Translations under genes and position numbers: made by a program
The notes under the pieces: model-generated
The model's database searches: none
The model's input: the letters and a program-made list of their open reading frames with translations, nothing else
What the model was told of the DNA's origin: nothing
NCBI RefSeq assembly: GCF_026126425.1
Contig: NZ_JAFMPW010000007.1
Location: 124,001-188,000 of the forward strand
Length of the DNA: 64,000 nt
Direction of reading: 5' to 3'
DNA from: Muriicola sp. Z0-33
Lineage (GTDB): Bacteria > Bacteroidota > Bacteroidia > Flavobacteriales > Flavobacteriaceae
Part shown: positions 45,612 to 54,347 of the stretch, one piece after another
Layout: the number at the start of each line of letters is the position of its first letter
Position numbering within the stretch: position 1 is the first letter of the stretch

Positions 45612-46181
45612 ATGGCAAAGGAGTTCGATCAAATATTATTTCGTTCTTTGAAAGAAGGATCTGACATTGCCTTTAAAAAGGTGTATCAGGATAACAGGTC
45701 GCTTTTCCTAAACTTTGCAAGGAAATATGGTATTCCCGCTGCAGATGTTTTAGATATTTATCAGGATGCTTATATAGTGTTCTATGAAAATATTGGCAAT
45801 GGAAAATTGACCGAACTTCGAAGTTCCATATCTACCTATTTGATGAGTATTGGCAAGTATATGATTATGGACAGGATTCGAAAAGACAAGAAAAAAATTC
45901 GGTCGGAAGAGTTAATAGCATCGGTTGGTGAAATAGACTCGGAGATTGCATCGTACGAAATTGGCAACGAAGAACTCTCGACAAAACAGCTTTTATTACG
46001 TACTTATTTTGACCAATTGGGTGAAAAATGCAAGGCTATTTTAACGCTTTTCTACTATAAGAAATACAGCATAAAAGAGATCATGATCCATGGCAATTAC
46101 AATAGCGAAAATGTGGTCAAAAGCCAAAAATCTCGTTGTCTCAGAACTTTAAAAGAATTATTTAAATCTACGGCCAGGTAG
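45612..46181 (+). CDS. ECF-type RNA polymerase sigma factor
   Basis: 189 residues from ATG at 45612 (M-A-K-E-F); an ATG at 45582 adds ten residues without family features. Region 2 is visible (D-I-Y-Q-D-A-Y-I-V-F-Y-E-N, then D-R-I-R-K-D-K-K), as is region 4 (C-K-A-I-L-T-L-F-Y-Y-K-K-Y-S-I-K-E-I ... S-E-N-V-V-K-S-Q-K-S-R-C-L). It is followed after one base by a membrane protein of the anti-sigma type and is divergent from the nine-gene exported-protein operon, which makes that operon the first candidate for its regulon. Confidence 0.9.
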   Translation: MAKEFDQILFRSLKEGSDIAFKKVYQDNRSLFLNFARKYGIPAADVLDIYQDAYIVFYENIGNGKLTELRSSISTYLMSIGKYMIMDRIRKDKKKIRSEELIASVGEIDSEIASYEIGNEELSTKQLLLRTYFDQLGEKCKAILTLFYYKKYSIKEIMIHGNYNSENVVKSQKSRCLRTLKELFKSTAR

Positions 46182-46182
46182 T

Positions 46183-46908
46183 ATGGAAAACGAAGAACTG
46201 ATAAATAAATACTTCTTAGAAGAACTCTCGTCTAAAGAACTTGAGCAGTTCCAGGTGCTTCTTGAAGAGGACGCAGAGTTTAAGGAACAGTTCCAATTTG
46301 AAAAAGAAGTAAGAAAGGTGATCGTGTCTAAGGAAAGGTCGAAATTAAAATCAAAACTGCAGGAGTTGGAGGAGGAGCTAGAACCTCCCGAAGCTATTCG
46401 AAGATTCCCCTGGAGACCATTAAGTATTGCAGCTTCAATAATGGTTTTAATAGGATTAGGTTGGTTTATGCTAAAACCAGACCGCACTGATTTACAAGGA
46501 TTGTACAGTTCCAATTATGATATATACCCAAATACCGTTTTTACCATAACCCGGGGTGATAGCATTAATACCTTGGAAAGAAGAGCATTTGTAGCTTATG
46601 AATCCGGGGAGTTTGAAAAAGCCATAAACTTATTTGAGGAACTATCTGTTCCGGATAAAAAGGATTATTTAGATTTCTATCTCGGACAATCTTTTCTGCA
46701 ATTAGAAAAGACTGATAAGGCAGCACAATCATTTCTTCTGGCTATCAAAAGCAATAGTGAGTTTGTGTCGGAATCCAGATGGTATCTGGCGCTGACCTAT
46801 TTAAAAATGGAAGATACCATCAAAGCCAAACTTACTCTGGAAGAATTAATTGAGGCAGGAGATTTTCGAAAAGAAGCGGCAGAACAGCTCCTTAGTGAAT
46901 TACCCTAG
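46183..46908 (+). CDS. Membrane anti-sigma-like protein with periplasmic TPR repeats
   Basis: 241 residues. N-terminal about 75 residues are helical and highly charged (E and K rich, E-E-L-S-S-K-E-L-E-Q-F), like the cytoplasmic sigma-binding part of Bacteroidota anti-sigma proteins, but no zinc-binding H-x3-C-x2-C motif is present. One membrane helix lies at about 81-97. The periplasmic part has TPR units (A-Y-E-S-G-E-F-E-K-A-I-N-L-F; Y-L-G-Q-S-F-L-Q-L; W-Y-L-A-L-T-Y-L-K-M). Adjacent to the sigma gene with a 1-base gap. The TPR domain could sense an envelope protein. Its 3' end overlaps the convergent CHAT gene by 9 bases. Confidence 0.82.
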   Translation: MENEELINKYFLEELSSKELEQFQVLLEEDAEFKEQFQFEKEVRKVIVSKERSKLKSKLQELEEELEPPEAIRRFPWRPLSIAASIMVLIGLGWFMLKPDRTDLQGLYSSNYDIYPNTVFTITRGDSINTLERRAFVAYESGEFEKAINLFEELSVPDKKDYLDFYLGQSFLQLEKTDKAAQSFLLAIKSNSEFVSESRWYLALTYLKMEDTIKAKLTLEELIEAGDFRKEAAEQLLSELP

Positions 46909-49692
46909 TTTCTTGGTTAAGAACCAACTAACAAAAGCCAGCACCATCACTCCCAATACATACCAAGCCAAAAAGGATGTTTTAGAAATCGGGTTGGTAT
47001 TACCGCTTATTATGAACCCAGACCAGTAGTAAGGGTGAGATAATGCGTTTTCTCTATTGGCATTGAGGAATGTGAGCTTCGACTGCTGAAGTGCCAGATC
47101 TTTAGCATTCCCCTGAGATAGATTTTTATAGAAACTGCCCATTAATTGGGAAGAAGAAGCATCATTGATATTCCACAATGTGCTAACAATACTAGATGCA
47201 CCTCCATAGAAGAACCCCCGGGTTAGACCTATAAGTCCTTCTCCTCTTTTTAGTTCACCAATACCACTTTCGCATGCACTTAAGGTAACAAGATCTGCCT
47301 TTAGTTCTAACTGATATAAATCCTTCACATACAATAGATACTCTTTATCATTTTCTGGTGTAAAAGCCAAATAGGAGAATTCAGGGGCGTTATCATTGTA
47401 CTTGGCGTGAGTTGCCAAATGTATGATCCCATAATCCTCCGCTTCATTAGTAAAGTTTTCCAGAGAGGCTACTTCATCTTGAAAAGAATTCCCTCCGAAT
47501 GCAGCAAGAACTTGTTTTACTTCCCTGCCATTATGGGGAAGAGGAAACAATCTGGGGGCAGACAATGATTGAGACTTGGTCTTGTTCTGCTCAAAGCTGG
47601 GTGCAAATCCCAAAACATTATCGTTATTAATTTTTCTATTGTCTAATTCCGCTAGCAGGGTAGCGGAATTTGCATAACTGATCTGACTTGTTTCCATTAG
47701 ATATAGAATGCGGTCAGAACTGGTGTTAAGTGCGCTGAAGGGCAGGTAATTTAGCAACCCATCCGGGACTATAATTAGTTTTTGATTCGGTTTTTTGGCT
47801 ATTAGGGGTTGTAGGAGATAATTATATAGACGGTATGATATTTTTGCCAAATCCCGAACATCAGATTTAGGATTCCCCAGCATTATCCTGCAGCTGCTAA
47901 TTAATTCCTCTAGTTTTAAATCTAAGGGGATTCTTAGCATTTTGCTGTCATTTTTTTCTATAGATAGGACGTATAGCGCTTTATTCCCCTGAAAATATGA
48001 TATCATTTGTTCATCACTATCCAAACGATTTTTTACCTCTGCAATGCTGGCTACCTCATTGTTGTACTTCAAATTGAAATAAGCTGGAAAATTTGTTTCT
48101 ATATTGCTGCTGAGCAACCTATGATCGGTATTAAGCTGGAATAACTGATCACTTAGATCAGAATTTTTATTTTTCGCCCTGTTAAGTTTCTTTTCAACAT
48201 TGGCAATTAATGATTTTAATTGCCTTTCTCTTTCAAGGATACTGTCAGGAATTTTGGCAAAAGCAACTGCCTTTGTACCCATAAGGACTTCCAGTAGTAA
48301 TACAGACTTGCTTTTTTCCGCGTAGTAAAATGCCTTGCTCAAATAACTTTTGTCCTTAGTTTTCGAATACATTTGATAGGCAGCCTCTAAACCTGTTTCA
48401 AATAATGGAATAGCCTCCTCTATTAATAATAATTTGTCTTCTTCGCTTTTAAATGTCGGCTTTATTTTATCTAGAGTAGAAACGCCAAAATCTACCTGGT
48501 CCAATATCGTCAGGTAAGCCTTCTCTGTATTTAGTTTGGCTAAAATTTGCGTTTTATTTTTTAGTAAACGCAGTAAGGTATTCCCATTAGAATTGAGTAT
48601 GAGTTGAGGTGTATTTCCAGTGTCGAAATCCACTAGTTGTGTAAGGCCAAGATCTAAATTCATCAAGCCTTGCTCTTGATCTCCCTTTGTTGCAAGAAGT
48701 ACCCCTATTTCATTGTACACCAATGCGATTTCTTCGTGTTTTTTGGTTTTCCATTTTTCTTTGTAAAGCCTTAGACTTTCTTTATAACTTTTTAGTGCTG
48801 CTGAATAATCGCCGAGACTGGAATATAACTCACCTTCGGACCTGTAATACCGGTTCCAGAATGGATGCGCTGCAGGGAGCTGTAATTTCATCAGATCCAG
48901 ATAGTATTGTGCGCTATCAATTTGAGCAAGCTTGAGGTAATTCTGTACTATATTTTGCGCTACGGAGACTTTTCTATTTGTATTACCATTATTAGCTATA
49001 TAAAATTTCAGAGCCCTTATAAAATAGGCATTGGATAGGTCATACTTTCCTTCTTTTTTATACACCTCAGCAAGAAGACTATAATTGATATGGAGTGAGG
49101 CTTCATCTACCGGTTTTATTTGTGAAATAAAACGTATATTTTTTTCATAGTACTGTTTTGCTAAGTCGTATTTACCCTCATTTGTATACATTTTGGCCAT
49201 AAACGAATAAGCAGTAGACTGCAATGTTTGAAACTCGGCAATGAATAAGGTATCCGAGTAGTTTTCGGTTGCTGAAAGTAACTTTTCAAAGTAATTCCTG
49301 GCTTCATTGAAGTTGTCTACTTCAAAATGGTATGCACCTTTGTCGTACAATAAAGAATTGAAATACAATTTTCTTTCAGGAAGTGTAGCGAGAAAAGATT
49401 CTTGTTTCCTTAACAGCGAATCCAGGAAAGATATATTCTCTCTCATTTTTTCCAAATCATAATGATAACCTGCAATTCTGTTGAGACTTATGCCAGTTTC
49501 TATAACATTTATCCAATCGTTCTCGCCTGTTGCTATTTCAGAAATTTGGTCAAAGTAGTAATACGCGGAATCCTTTTTGGTGTACAAATACCTATAAGCA
49601 AGTTGGGTAAGAGAATCAATTTGGTTGGTGTAGTTATCAGTTTGAGAATTTATGCTATAAATTGGATATAAGGAGATAATTAGGAACAGCAT
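46900..49692 (-). CDS. TPR-CHAT caspase-like protease, exported and membrane anchored
   Basis: 930 residues. ATG at 49692 is chosen over an in-frame TTG at 49770 because a hairpin terminator lies between them and the ATG gives a direct signal peptide (M-L-F-L-I-I-S-L). Residues about 35-480 contain TPR repeats, followed by a coiled-coil-like stretch. The C-terminal CHAT domain has the catalytic dyad His about 762 (H-L-A-T-H-A-K-Y) and Cys about 807 (L-S-A-C-E-S-G-I-G). G-E-G-L-I-G-L-T-R-G-F follows, typical of the family. A final membrane helix (about 905-925) with K-K-L-G tail anchors it. CHAT proteases are related to separase and caspases. Substrate unknown. Confidence 0.88.
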   Translation of the reverse strand: MLFLIISLYPIYSINSQTDNYTNQIDSLTQLAYRYLYTKKDSAYYYFDQISEIATGENDWINVIETGISLNRIAGYHYDLEKMRENISFLDSLLRKQESFLATLPERKLYFNSLLYDKGAYHFEVDNFNEARNYFEKLLSATENYSDTLFIAEFQTLQSTAYSFMAKMYTNEGKYDLAKQYYEKNIRFISQIKPVDEASLHINYSLLAEVYKKEGKYDLSNAYFIRALKFYIANNGNTNRKVSVAQNIVQNYLKLAQIDSAQYYLDLMKLQLPAAHPFWNRYYRSEGELYSSLGDYSAALKSYKESLRLYKEKWKTKKHEEIALVYNEIGVLLATKGDQEQGLMNLDLGLTQLVDFDTGNTPQLILNSNGNTLLRLLKNKTQILAKLNTEKAYLTILDQVDFGVSTLDKIKPTFKSEEDKLLLIEEAIPLFETGLEAAYQMYSKTKDKSYLSKAFYYAEKSKSVLLLEVLMGTKAVAFAKIPDSILERERQLKSLIANVEKKLNRAKNKNSDLSDQLFQLNTDHRLLSSNIETNFPAYFNLKYNNEVASIAEVKNRLDSDEQMISYFQGNKALYVLSIEKNDSKMLRIPLDLKLEELISSCRIMLGNPKSDVRDLAKISYRLYNYLLQPLIAKKPNQKLIIVPDGLLNYLPFSALNTSSDRILYLMETSQISYANSATLLAELDNRKINNDNVLGFAPSFEQNKTKSQSLSAPRLFPLPHNGREVKQVLAAFGGNSFQDEVASLENFTNEAEDYGIIHLATHAKYNDNAPEFSYLAFTPENDKEYLLYVKDLYQLELKADLVTLSACESGIGELKRGEGLIGLTRGFFYGGASSIVSTLWNINDASSSQLMGSFYKNLSQGNAKDLALQQSKLTFLNANRENALSHPYYWSGFIISGNTNPISKTSFLAWYVLGVMVLAFVSWFLTKKLG

Positions 49693-49707
49693 TTGCTCAA
49701 CAATAAA

Positions 49708-49726
49708 AGCCCTCGAGAGGAGGGCT
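49708..49726 (-). terminator. Intrinsic terminator between lipoprotein gene and CHAT gene
   Basis: On the minus strand AGCCCTC pairs with GAGGGCT around a 5-base loop, followed by TTTTATTGTT. It lies 25 bases after the stop of the lipoprotein gene and 16 bases before the CHAT start, so the CHAT gene probably has its own promoter or depends on read-through. Confidence 0.65.
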
Positions 49727-49750
49727 ATTATTTGTCTATTTAAACCTTTC

Positions 49751-50356
49751 CTATTCTTTAAATGCCTCAATTGAATAACTGGTTATATTTTGCTGATTAT
49801 CTCTCTTAACTACCTTAATCTCAACAAAGCCAGTGTAGTCTGCAATATCATACTCCTGATAATTCAATAAGTTCCTGGATCCTCTAAGTCTTCTTGTCGG
49901 CGGAGAGGTGTCACTTACAAGACTATTACCCTGTTCATCTAATATTTCAAAACTTAATACAAGATTGTTTCGGGTTGCAATCAGGTATCGGAAATCTATA
50001 GGTAAACAAAGATCTCCGTCAGGACAAGGTGGTGGTGGAGGTACAATTCCTCTTGCCACAATATCTATAATATCTTGCAATTCTCCTGATAAATTCTCTC
50101 TTTCTTCAATAGCCTCATCAAGATCGGCCTGGGTTTGAGCGTCGCCTTGATTATTCTTGATAATGTCTTCCAGATCATTAATTACTATTGTAATATCATC
50201 TATAGCAGCTGTTAAATATAGCTGGTAAAGTCCGCCCTCATAGACGTAGTTGGTTTCGGTTAACTCTATTCCATTTTTACCTCCTCCAAGATAATCTTTA
50301 ATACATGAGGAGAGTAAGACACATAAAATAAGAGCCAGTGGGATTTTTGTTCTCAT
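49751..50356 (-). CDS. Small lipoprotein, twin 1
   Basis: 201 residues. Signal peptide with lipobox L-L-S-S-C18. The mature protein has N-Y-V-Y-E-G-G-L-Y-Q-L-Y near residue 37, a coiled-coil-like acidic helix pair (D-L-E-D-I-I-K-N-N-Q-G-D), then a hinge I-V-P-P-P-P-P-C-P-D-G-D-L-C-L-P with two cysteines, and a beta domain ending S-I-E-A-F-K. It is clearly a paralogue of the next gene. No known family recognised. Transcribed just upstream of the CHAT protease gene and just after its twin (12-base gap). Confidence 0.8.
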   Translation of the reverse strand: MRTKIPLALILCVLLSSCIKDYLGGGKNGIELTETNYVYEGGLYQLYLTAAIDDITIVINDLEDIIKNNQGDAQTQADLDEAIEERENLSGELQDIIDIVARGIVPPPPPCPDGDLCLPIDFRYLIATRNNLVLSFEILDEQGNSLVSDTSPPTRRLRGSRNLLNYQEYDIADYTGFVEIKVVKRDNQQNITSYSIEAFKE

Positions 50357-50368
50357 AATTATAGTTAT

Positions 50369-50950
50369 TTATTGTTTAAAAGCCTGGATTGAATAATTAA
50401 TAGTATTGTTTTGTGCGTCTGTCTTCGTTAGCTGTATGCTTATTGGGCCCGAATACTGTCCAAGATCAAATGTCTGATATTCAAATTCTTCTTCAGACCC
50501 TGGAAGTCCATTAGCACTAGCGCTGGTTATATCATTTAATGGATTTTGTTGATCATCCAAAACAGTGAAAGTGGTAATGTTATTACTTAAATCGGAAATT
50601 AAGTATTGAAATCCTGAAGGCAGACATAAATCACCATCAGGGCAAGGAGGTCGGGGCGGGACAATTCCAAGAGCAACAATATCTGGTATTCCTGCCAATT
50701 TTACATTTATAGCTTCTTTGTTTTCAATTGCCTCTTCAAGTGCTGCTTGAGTCTCTTCATTGCCTTGATTATTGTTAATTATTGCTTCAAGTTCCTGGAT
50801 TGTAGTATCCACAGCTAACAGTTCACTAGATAGATAGAGTTGGTATATTTCGCCCTCATAAACATAATTATTGTCTGTAATTTTAATTTCAGGGTTTTCA
50901 CAACAACAAAGGATACTAAAGCTTAATAGCAAAAAAAATGTACTTCTCAT
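50369..50950 (-). CDS. Small lipoprotein, twin 2
   Basis: 193 residues from ATG at 50950, which opens a proper lipoprotein signal (M-R-S-T-F-F ... lipobox I-L-C-C); an upstream start at 51046 would put 32 unrelated residues before it. Same layout as its twin: N-Y-V-Y-E-G-E-I-Y-Q-L-Y, an acidic helix pair with N-N-N-Q-G-N, hinge P-P-R-P-P-C-P-D-G-D-L-C-L-P, and a C-terminal beta domain ending S-I-Q-A-F-K-Q. The pair probably arose by tandem duplication. Function unknown; surface exposure near the CHAT protease is plausible. Confidence 0.8.
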   Translation of the reverse strand: MRSTFFLLLSFSILCCCENPEIKITDNNYVYEGEIYQLYLSSELLAVDTTIQELEAIINNNQGNEETQAALEEAIENKEAINVKLAGIPDIVALGIVPPRPPCPDGDLCLPSGFQYLISDLSNNITTFTVLDDQQNPLNDITSASANGLPGSEEEFEYQTFDLGQYSGPISIQLTKTDAQNNTINYSIQAFKQ

Positions 50951-51063
50951 AAGATTGTTTGTGATAATAGTATATAAATTAATGGAGGGAACGCCATTTA
51001 AATATACAACAGCTATTGGAATATACAATAGAAATTTAAGCTTCATTTTAAGCAGAAAGACCG

Positions 51064-54000
51064 CTAATTCATTTCTTCATTAAGTTGATGGATTGTATTT
51101 TGAACGGTCCCCTTTAGAATGTTTCCGGCGATATCCCGAAGTTCATAATCTATGGTCATTACATCTACTTTCTGGAGGCTATCTACAAGGAGTTTAATTG
51201 TTTTACCATCTTCACTGAGTTCTGCGGCCGATATATTGAGTGTTTTTTCCTCATATCTGTCAGAACCATAGGCACTGCTTCTTATAAGGTCCCAGCTATT
51301 GATTTCAAAATTGTTTATTTCACTTGCTGTTTTCTTATCCAATGCACTGGCAAAGCTTAGGACTATGGAACTTCTGGTTACCTTTAGCCCTACGGGTGTA
51401 GTTAAGGGTCTGCCGGTATAACGAATGCGGTATAAACCGCCCCCACGCAACATTTGATTGGTGCCCCAGGCAGACATACCACAGGCGTAAAGTTGTTGGT
51501 CTCCGGGATTAAACCTTCCGCGCATAACTCCCGTCAGAAATTTAATTCCGGGCAGATCTATCACCCCTCCCTGCATTTGCCCATTAATTTGCTCAGGTAA
51601 GACCAACTGAATCTTGCCAAACCCATAGGAGAAACTCAGAAGACTGCCATTGAGCGGCCCCCATTTGTCGCTATCAACCCAAAGTAATTCCGAAGGTGAT
51701 CTGTCGAACTTCATATCGAGCCAAACCATGGGAGGTTCCATGGCTAATCTGGTAGTGTCTTTTGGTGGGTCGTAGCCCCATATATTTCCATAGAAATTGC
51801 CTTTGCCTTTTACCCAATTTATTCTGTTCATTGGGTTCCAGTATCCTTGTTGATCCGTAACGAGGAAACTTCCATCGGGGTTTATACAGACCCCATTTGC
51901 GGCTCTGAATCCGGTGGCAATTATATCGGTTGTAGCGCCATCTTTGCTTACCTTTAATAAGGTGCCATGCTGAGGTACCAATGCTTCCCTTGCGTGCCTG
52001 CCGCTTTTGGCATAATAGAGATTACCCGCTGCATCTGCCTGTAATCCCATGGCAAATTCATGGAAATGATCGGTTACCTGATGATCATGGTTAAAAGATT
52101 CGTAGAAATCGGTTTCCATATCCCCATTATAATCGCGCAGCCGCACTAGCTGATCTCTGCAAATAACAAATATATTGTCATCTATGACCTTAATCCCCAG
52201 TGGCTGGAAAAGTCCGGATCCGATCCGTTGCCATTGTAATTCCCCTGAATTATCTGTAAGTCCGGAAATAAGCCATATGTCGCCATCTGTAGCACAAACA
52301 ACGGCCTTGTTAGTATCTGCCAGGAAATCTATTCCGCTTAACTTCATTCTGCATGCCCAGGGATTATCAAAAGGCGGGGTAAGCAAATCAACGGCAAAGG
52401 CACCTTTATCTGCGCCTCTGGTGATTGTAGTTTTCAGAATTTGTGGGTAATGAGGCCGTCCTCCACCCTGTGTATATTGTGATAGTTCTTCAGGAGGTGC
52501 AGCAGAAGCAGCAAATTGGTCTAACCCTGAAATTTCAGAACCACTGATAAACAACTTTACTTTTGCGGCTTTCCCTTTCTCTACCAGCAACATATAATAC
52601 CCCTCTTCTTTGATCAATGTTGCTCCTTCGCCCCGCAAGGCTACTTTATTTGTAAGCGGAGCGACTCTCATTTTTAAAAGGGAGGGTGACCCTGATATAT
52701 TTAATGTTCTTGTAAATATAGTTGTGGTGTCCTGTTTTTGCATGCCCATTACTTCCAATACCTCAGAATTGCCTATGGAGTAGGCTAGAATAACACGGTC
52801 TTCAAAGTGGTAGAGTCCTTTGTAATCTGCCCACGATTTTGGTAGTGGTCCAAAAGCCCGCCCATCTCTGGCCCTGAATCTGGGGTCTTCAAACGAGCCG
52901 GTGTCAGGATTGGCCCAACCCGGACCAACCGGGGTTTCAAAATGCAGTTTTCCAATGTTCCTGGGGTAAGTTTCGTGCTGGTCATTGAGCAAAATTCCAT
53001 TCCAGTCTATAAACCCGTCGCCGGTCCACCCGCCGGCAACCCGCATGAGGTCATGATCAAATAGCATCCATGCCTTGCCTTTAGAGACCCCTCCTTTTCC
53101 CTTGTCTAACCTTATGGCTATTCCTTTGTAAGCAAAGTTATTTTTAAGGTAGTCTTCATCCGGAAAGGGCGCCGGTCCTGGAGAGTGATACCGCGGGATG
53201 CCGGTTTCAGTATCTGCCAGTTCATAGGTGTTGATCAGGAAATCCCCGTAGTCCATATCGGCCCAGGGTTTATATGGTTTAACTTCGGGGCCTCGGGAGT
53301 TGCCCTTAGGTAATTGGCTCAGATAGCCCGGGCTGTTGGTAATTAATTCCTCTTGTGGATTGTGCCTGACGAAGTTATGCTGGATATAGCCAATAACATC
53401 GTATTTTTCCTGGGGTGTAAGTACGGGTTGTGGCGGCATAGTTCCATACCCTTTAGTTATAGTCTGATACATAGAATAAGCGTCGCTACCAGCCTTAAAA
53501 GATGCTTCCCAAAACTTCGCGGCGGAAGGAATAGAGCCCTCCACCTCCTGATTTCCATGACAATTGATGCAATTTGAGCTATATATGCGTTCGCCTCGTT
53601 TAAGGCCTTCCTTGTCTCTATCGCTCAGAATACCGGCATGATCTATATTTTTTTCAGATTCCGGAAGATCAGTTTCCTGGAGTAAATAGGACAAATGGGA
53701 TCTGTTAATTACAATGGCATCATGAGATTGTTCAGTAGCATTTATTGGAAAAACCTCTTCAGTAAAATGTAATTCTCCTGTAAAATACCCTGGTTGAAAG
53801 TTGCCTTTTAGGGCAACTGTATCTCCGTAAAATTCAAATTCTCCGGACAGCTCTTTTGCGTTCAGAGCGGTATTTTCCAGGATTTTCGTGCCCCAATCCA
53901 GTGAGATGAGCGATACCCTGTATTCACCGGCTTCTTTTTCAATTTTCATTACTCCCATAGATTGCTCATTGCCAAAATCGATATTAAAATCCCAGGGTCC

Positions 54001-54123
54001 GGCAGGAGGGTTAGAGGTGCAATTATAGAAGGCGGGCATCACCAAAATGCAGAAAAGAAAATTAATATATGTCCGGGATTTAAAGAGAGCAGATAAAAAA
54101 TTGAAACGATGTGATATATGCAT
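51064..54123 (-). CDS. Lipoprotein with cytochrome c domain and dehydrogenase-type beta-propeller
   Basis: 1019 residues. Lipobox A-F-Y-N-C35. Residues about 42-140 are a small beta domain. The cytochrome c domain carries C185-I-N-C-H189 and a distal G-T-M-P-P methionine, so here heme lies N-terminal to the propeller, the reverse of the other two such proteins in the window. About 270-560 resembles a domain often found in planctomycete-type heme proteins (I associate it with DUF6797, unverified). About 580-900 is a propeller with D-x-N-G-D loops and D-P-P-K-D-T, and a beta-sandwich ends the protein. Likely extracytoplasmic oxidation of a sugar or polyol. Single gene, divergent from the CotH-like gene. 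Confidence 0.82.
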   Translation of the reverse strand: MHISHRFNFLSALFKSRTYINFLFCILVMPAFYNCTSNPPAGPWDFNIDFGNEQSMGVMKIEKEAGEYRVSLISLDWGTKILENTALNAKELSGEFEFYGDTVALKGNFQPGYFTGELHFTEEVFPINATEQSHDAIVINRSHLSYLLQETDLPESEKNIDHAGILSDRDKEGLKRGERIYSSNCINCHGNQEVEGSIPSAAKFWEASFKAGSDAYSMYQTITKGYGTMPPQPVLTPQEKYDVIGYIQHNFVRHNPQEELITNSPGYLSQLPKGNSRGPEVKPYKPWADMDYGDFLINTYELADTETGIPRYHSPGPAPFPDEDYLKNNFAYKGIAIRLDKGKGGVSKGKAWMLFDHDLMRVAGGWTGDGFIDWNGILLNDQHETYPRNIGKLHFETPVGPGWANPDTGSFEDPRFRARDGRAFGPLPKSWADYKGLYHFEDRVILAYSIGNSEVLEVMGMQKQDTTTIFTRTLNISGSPSLLKMRVAPLTNKVALRGEGATLIKEEGYYMLLVEKGKAAKVKLFISGSEISGLDQFAASAAPPEELSQYTQGGGRPHYPQILKTTITRGADKGAFAVDLLTPPFDNPWACRMKLSGIDFLADTNKAVVCATDGDIWLISGLTDNSGELQWQRIGSGLFQPLGIKVIDDNIFVICRDQLVRLRDYNGDMETDFYESFNHDHQVTDHFHEFAMGLQADAAGNLYYAKSGRHAREALVPQHGTLLKVSKDGATTDIIATGFRAANGVCINPDGSFLVTDQQGYWNPMNRINWVKGKGNFYGNIWGYDPPKDTTRLAMEPPMVWLDMKFDRSPSELLWVDSDKWGPLNGSLLSFSYGFGKIQLVLPEQINGQMQGGVIDLPGIKFLTGVMRGRFNPGDQQLYACGMSAWGTNQMLRGGGLYRIRYTGRPLTTPVGLKVTRSSIVLSFASALDKKTASEINNFEINSWDLIRSSAYGSDRYEEKTLNISAAELSEDGKTIKLLVDSLQKVDVMTIDYELRDIAGNILKGTVQNTIHQLNEEMN

Positions 54124-54347
54124 AACTAAAAATAACTAAAAAATGCATAAGAACTTTGAGTTGAATTGAATGTAGATAAGGGTGTTTACTTAAAGTGCAT
54201 GGTTTAACCGGTGTCTTTGAACTACTTGGCGACAACTGCAAGTAATTGCTGTTTGACTCCTTATATACTGGGATGCGATTAGTTTTACCCTTACCGCCCT
54301 GAATTTGGCATTATTTCATTAGCTTTAATCAGGTTAAATGCCTTGAA

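Noticed and set aside
49693-49770. N-terminal extension of the CHAT protein from a TTG at 49770
   Set aside because: It overlaps the lipoprotein stop and reads through a terminator hairpin, while ATG at 49692 gives a signal peptide.
31389-51046. Polysaccharide utilisation locus of SusC/SusD type
   Set aside because: No TonB-dependent receptor, SusD-like lipoprotein, CAZyme or sulfatase occurs in this region; the ricin-type module alone is not enough.
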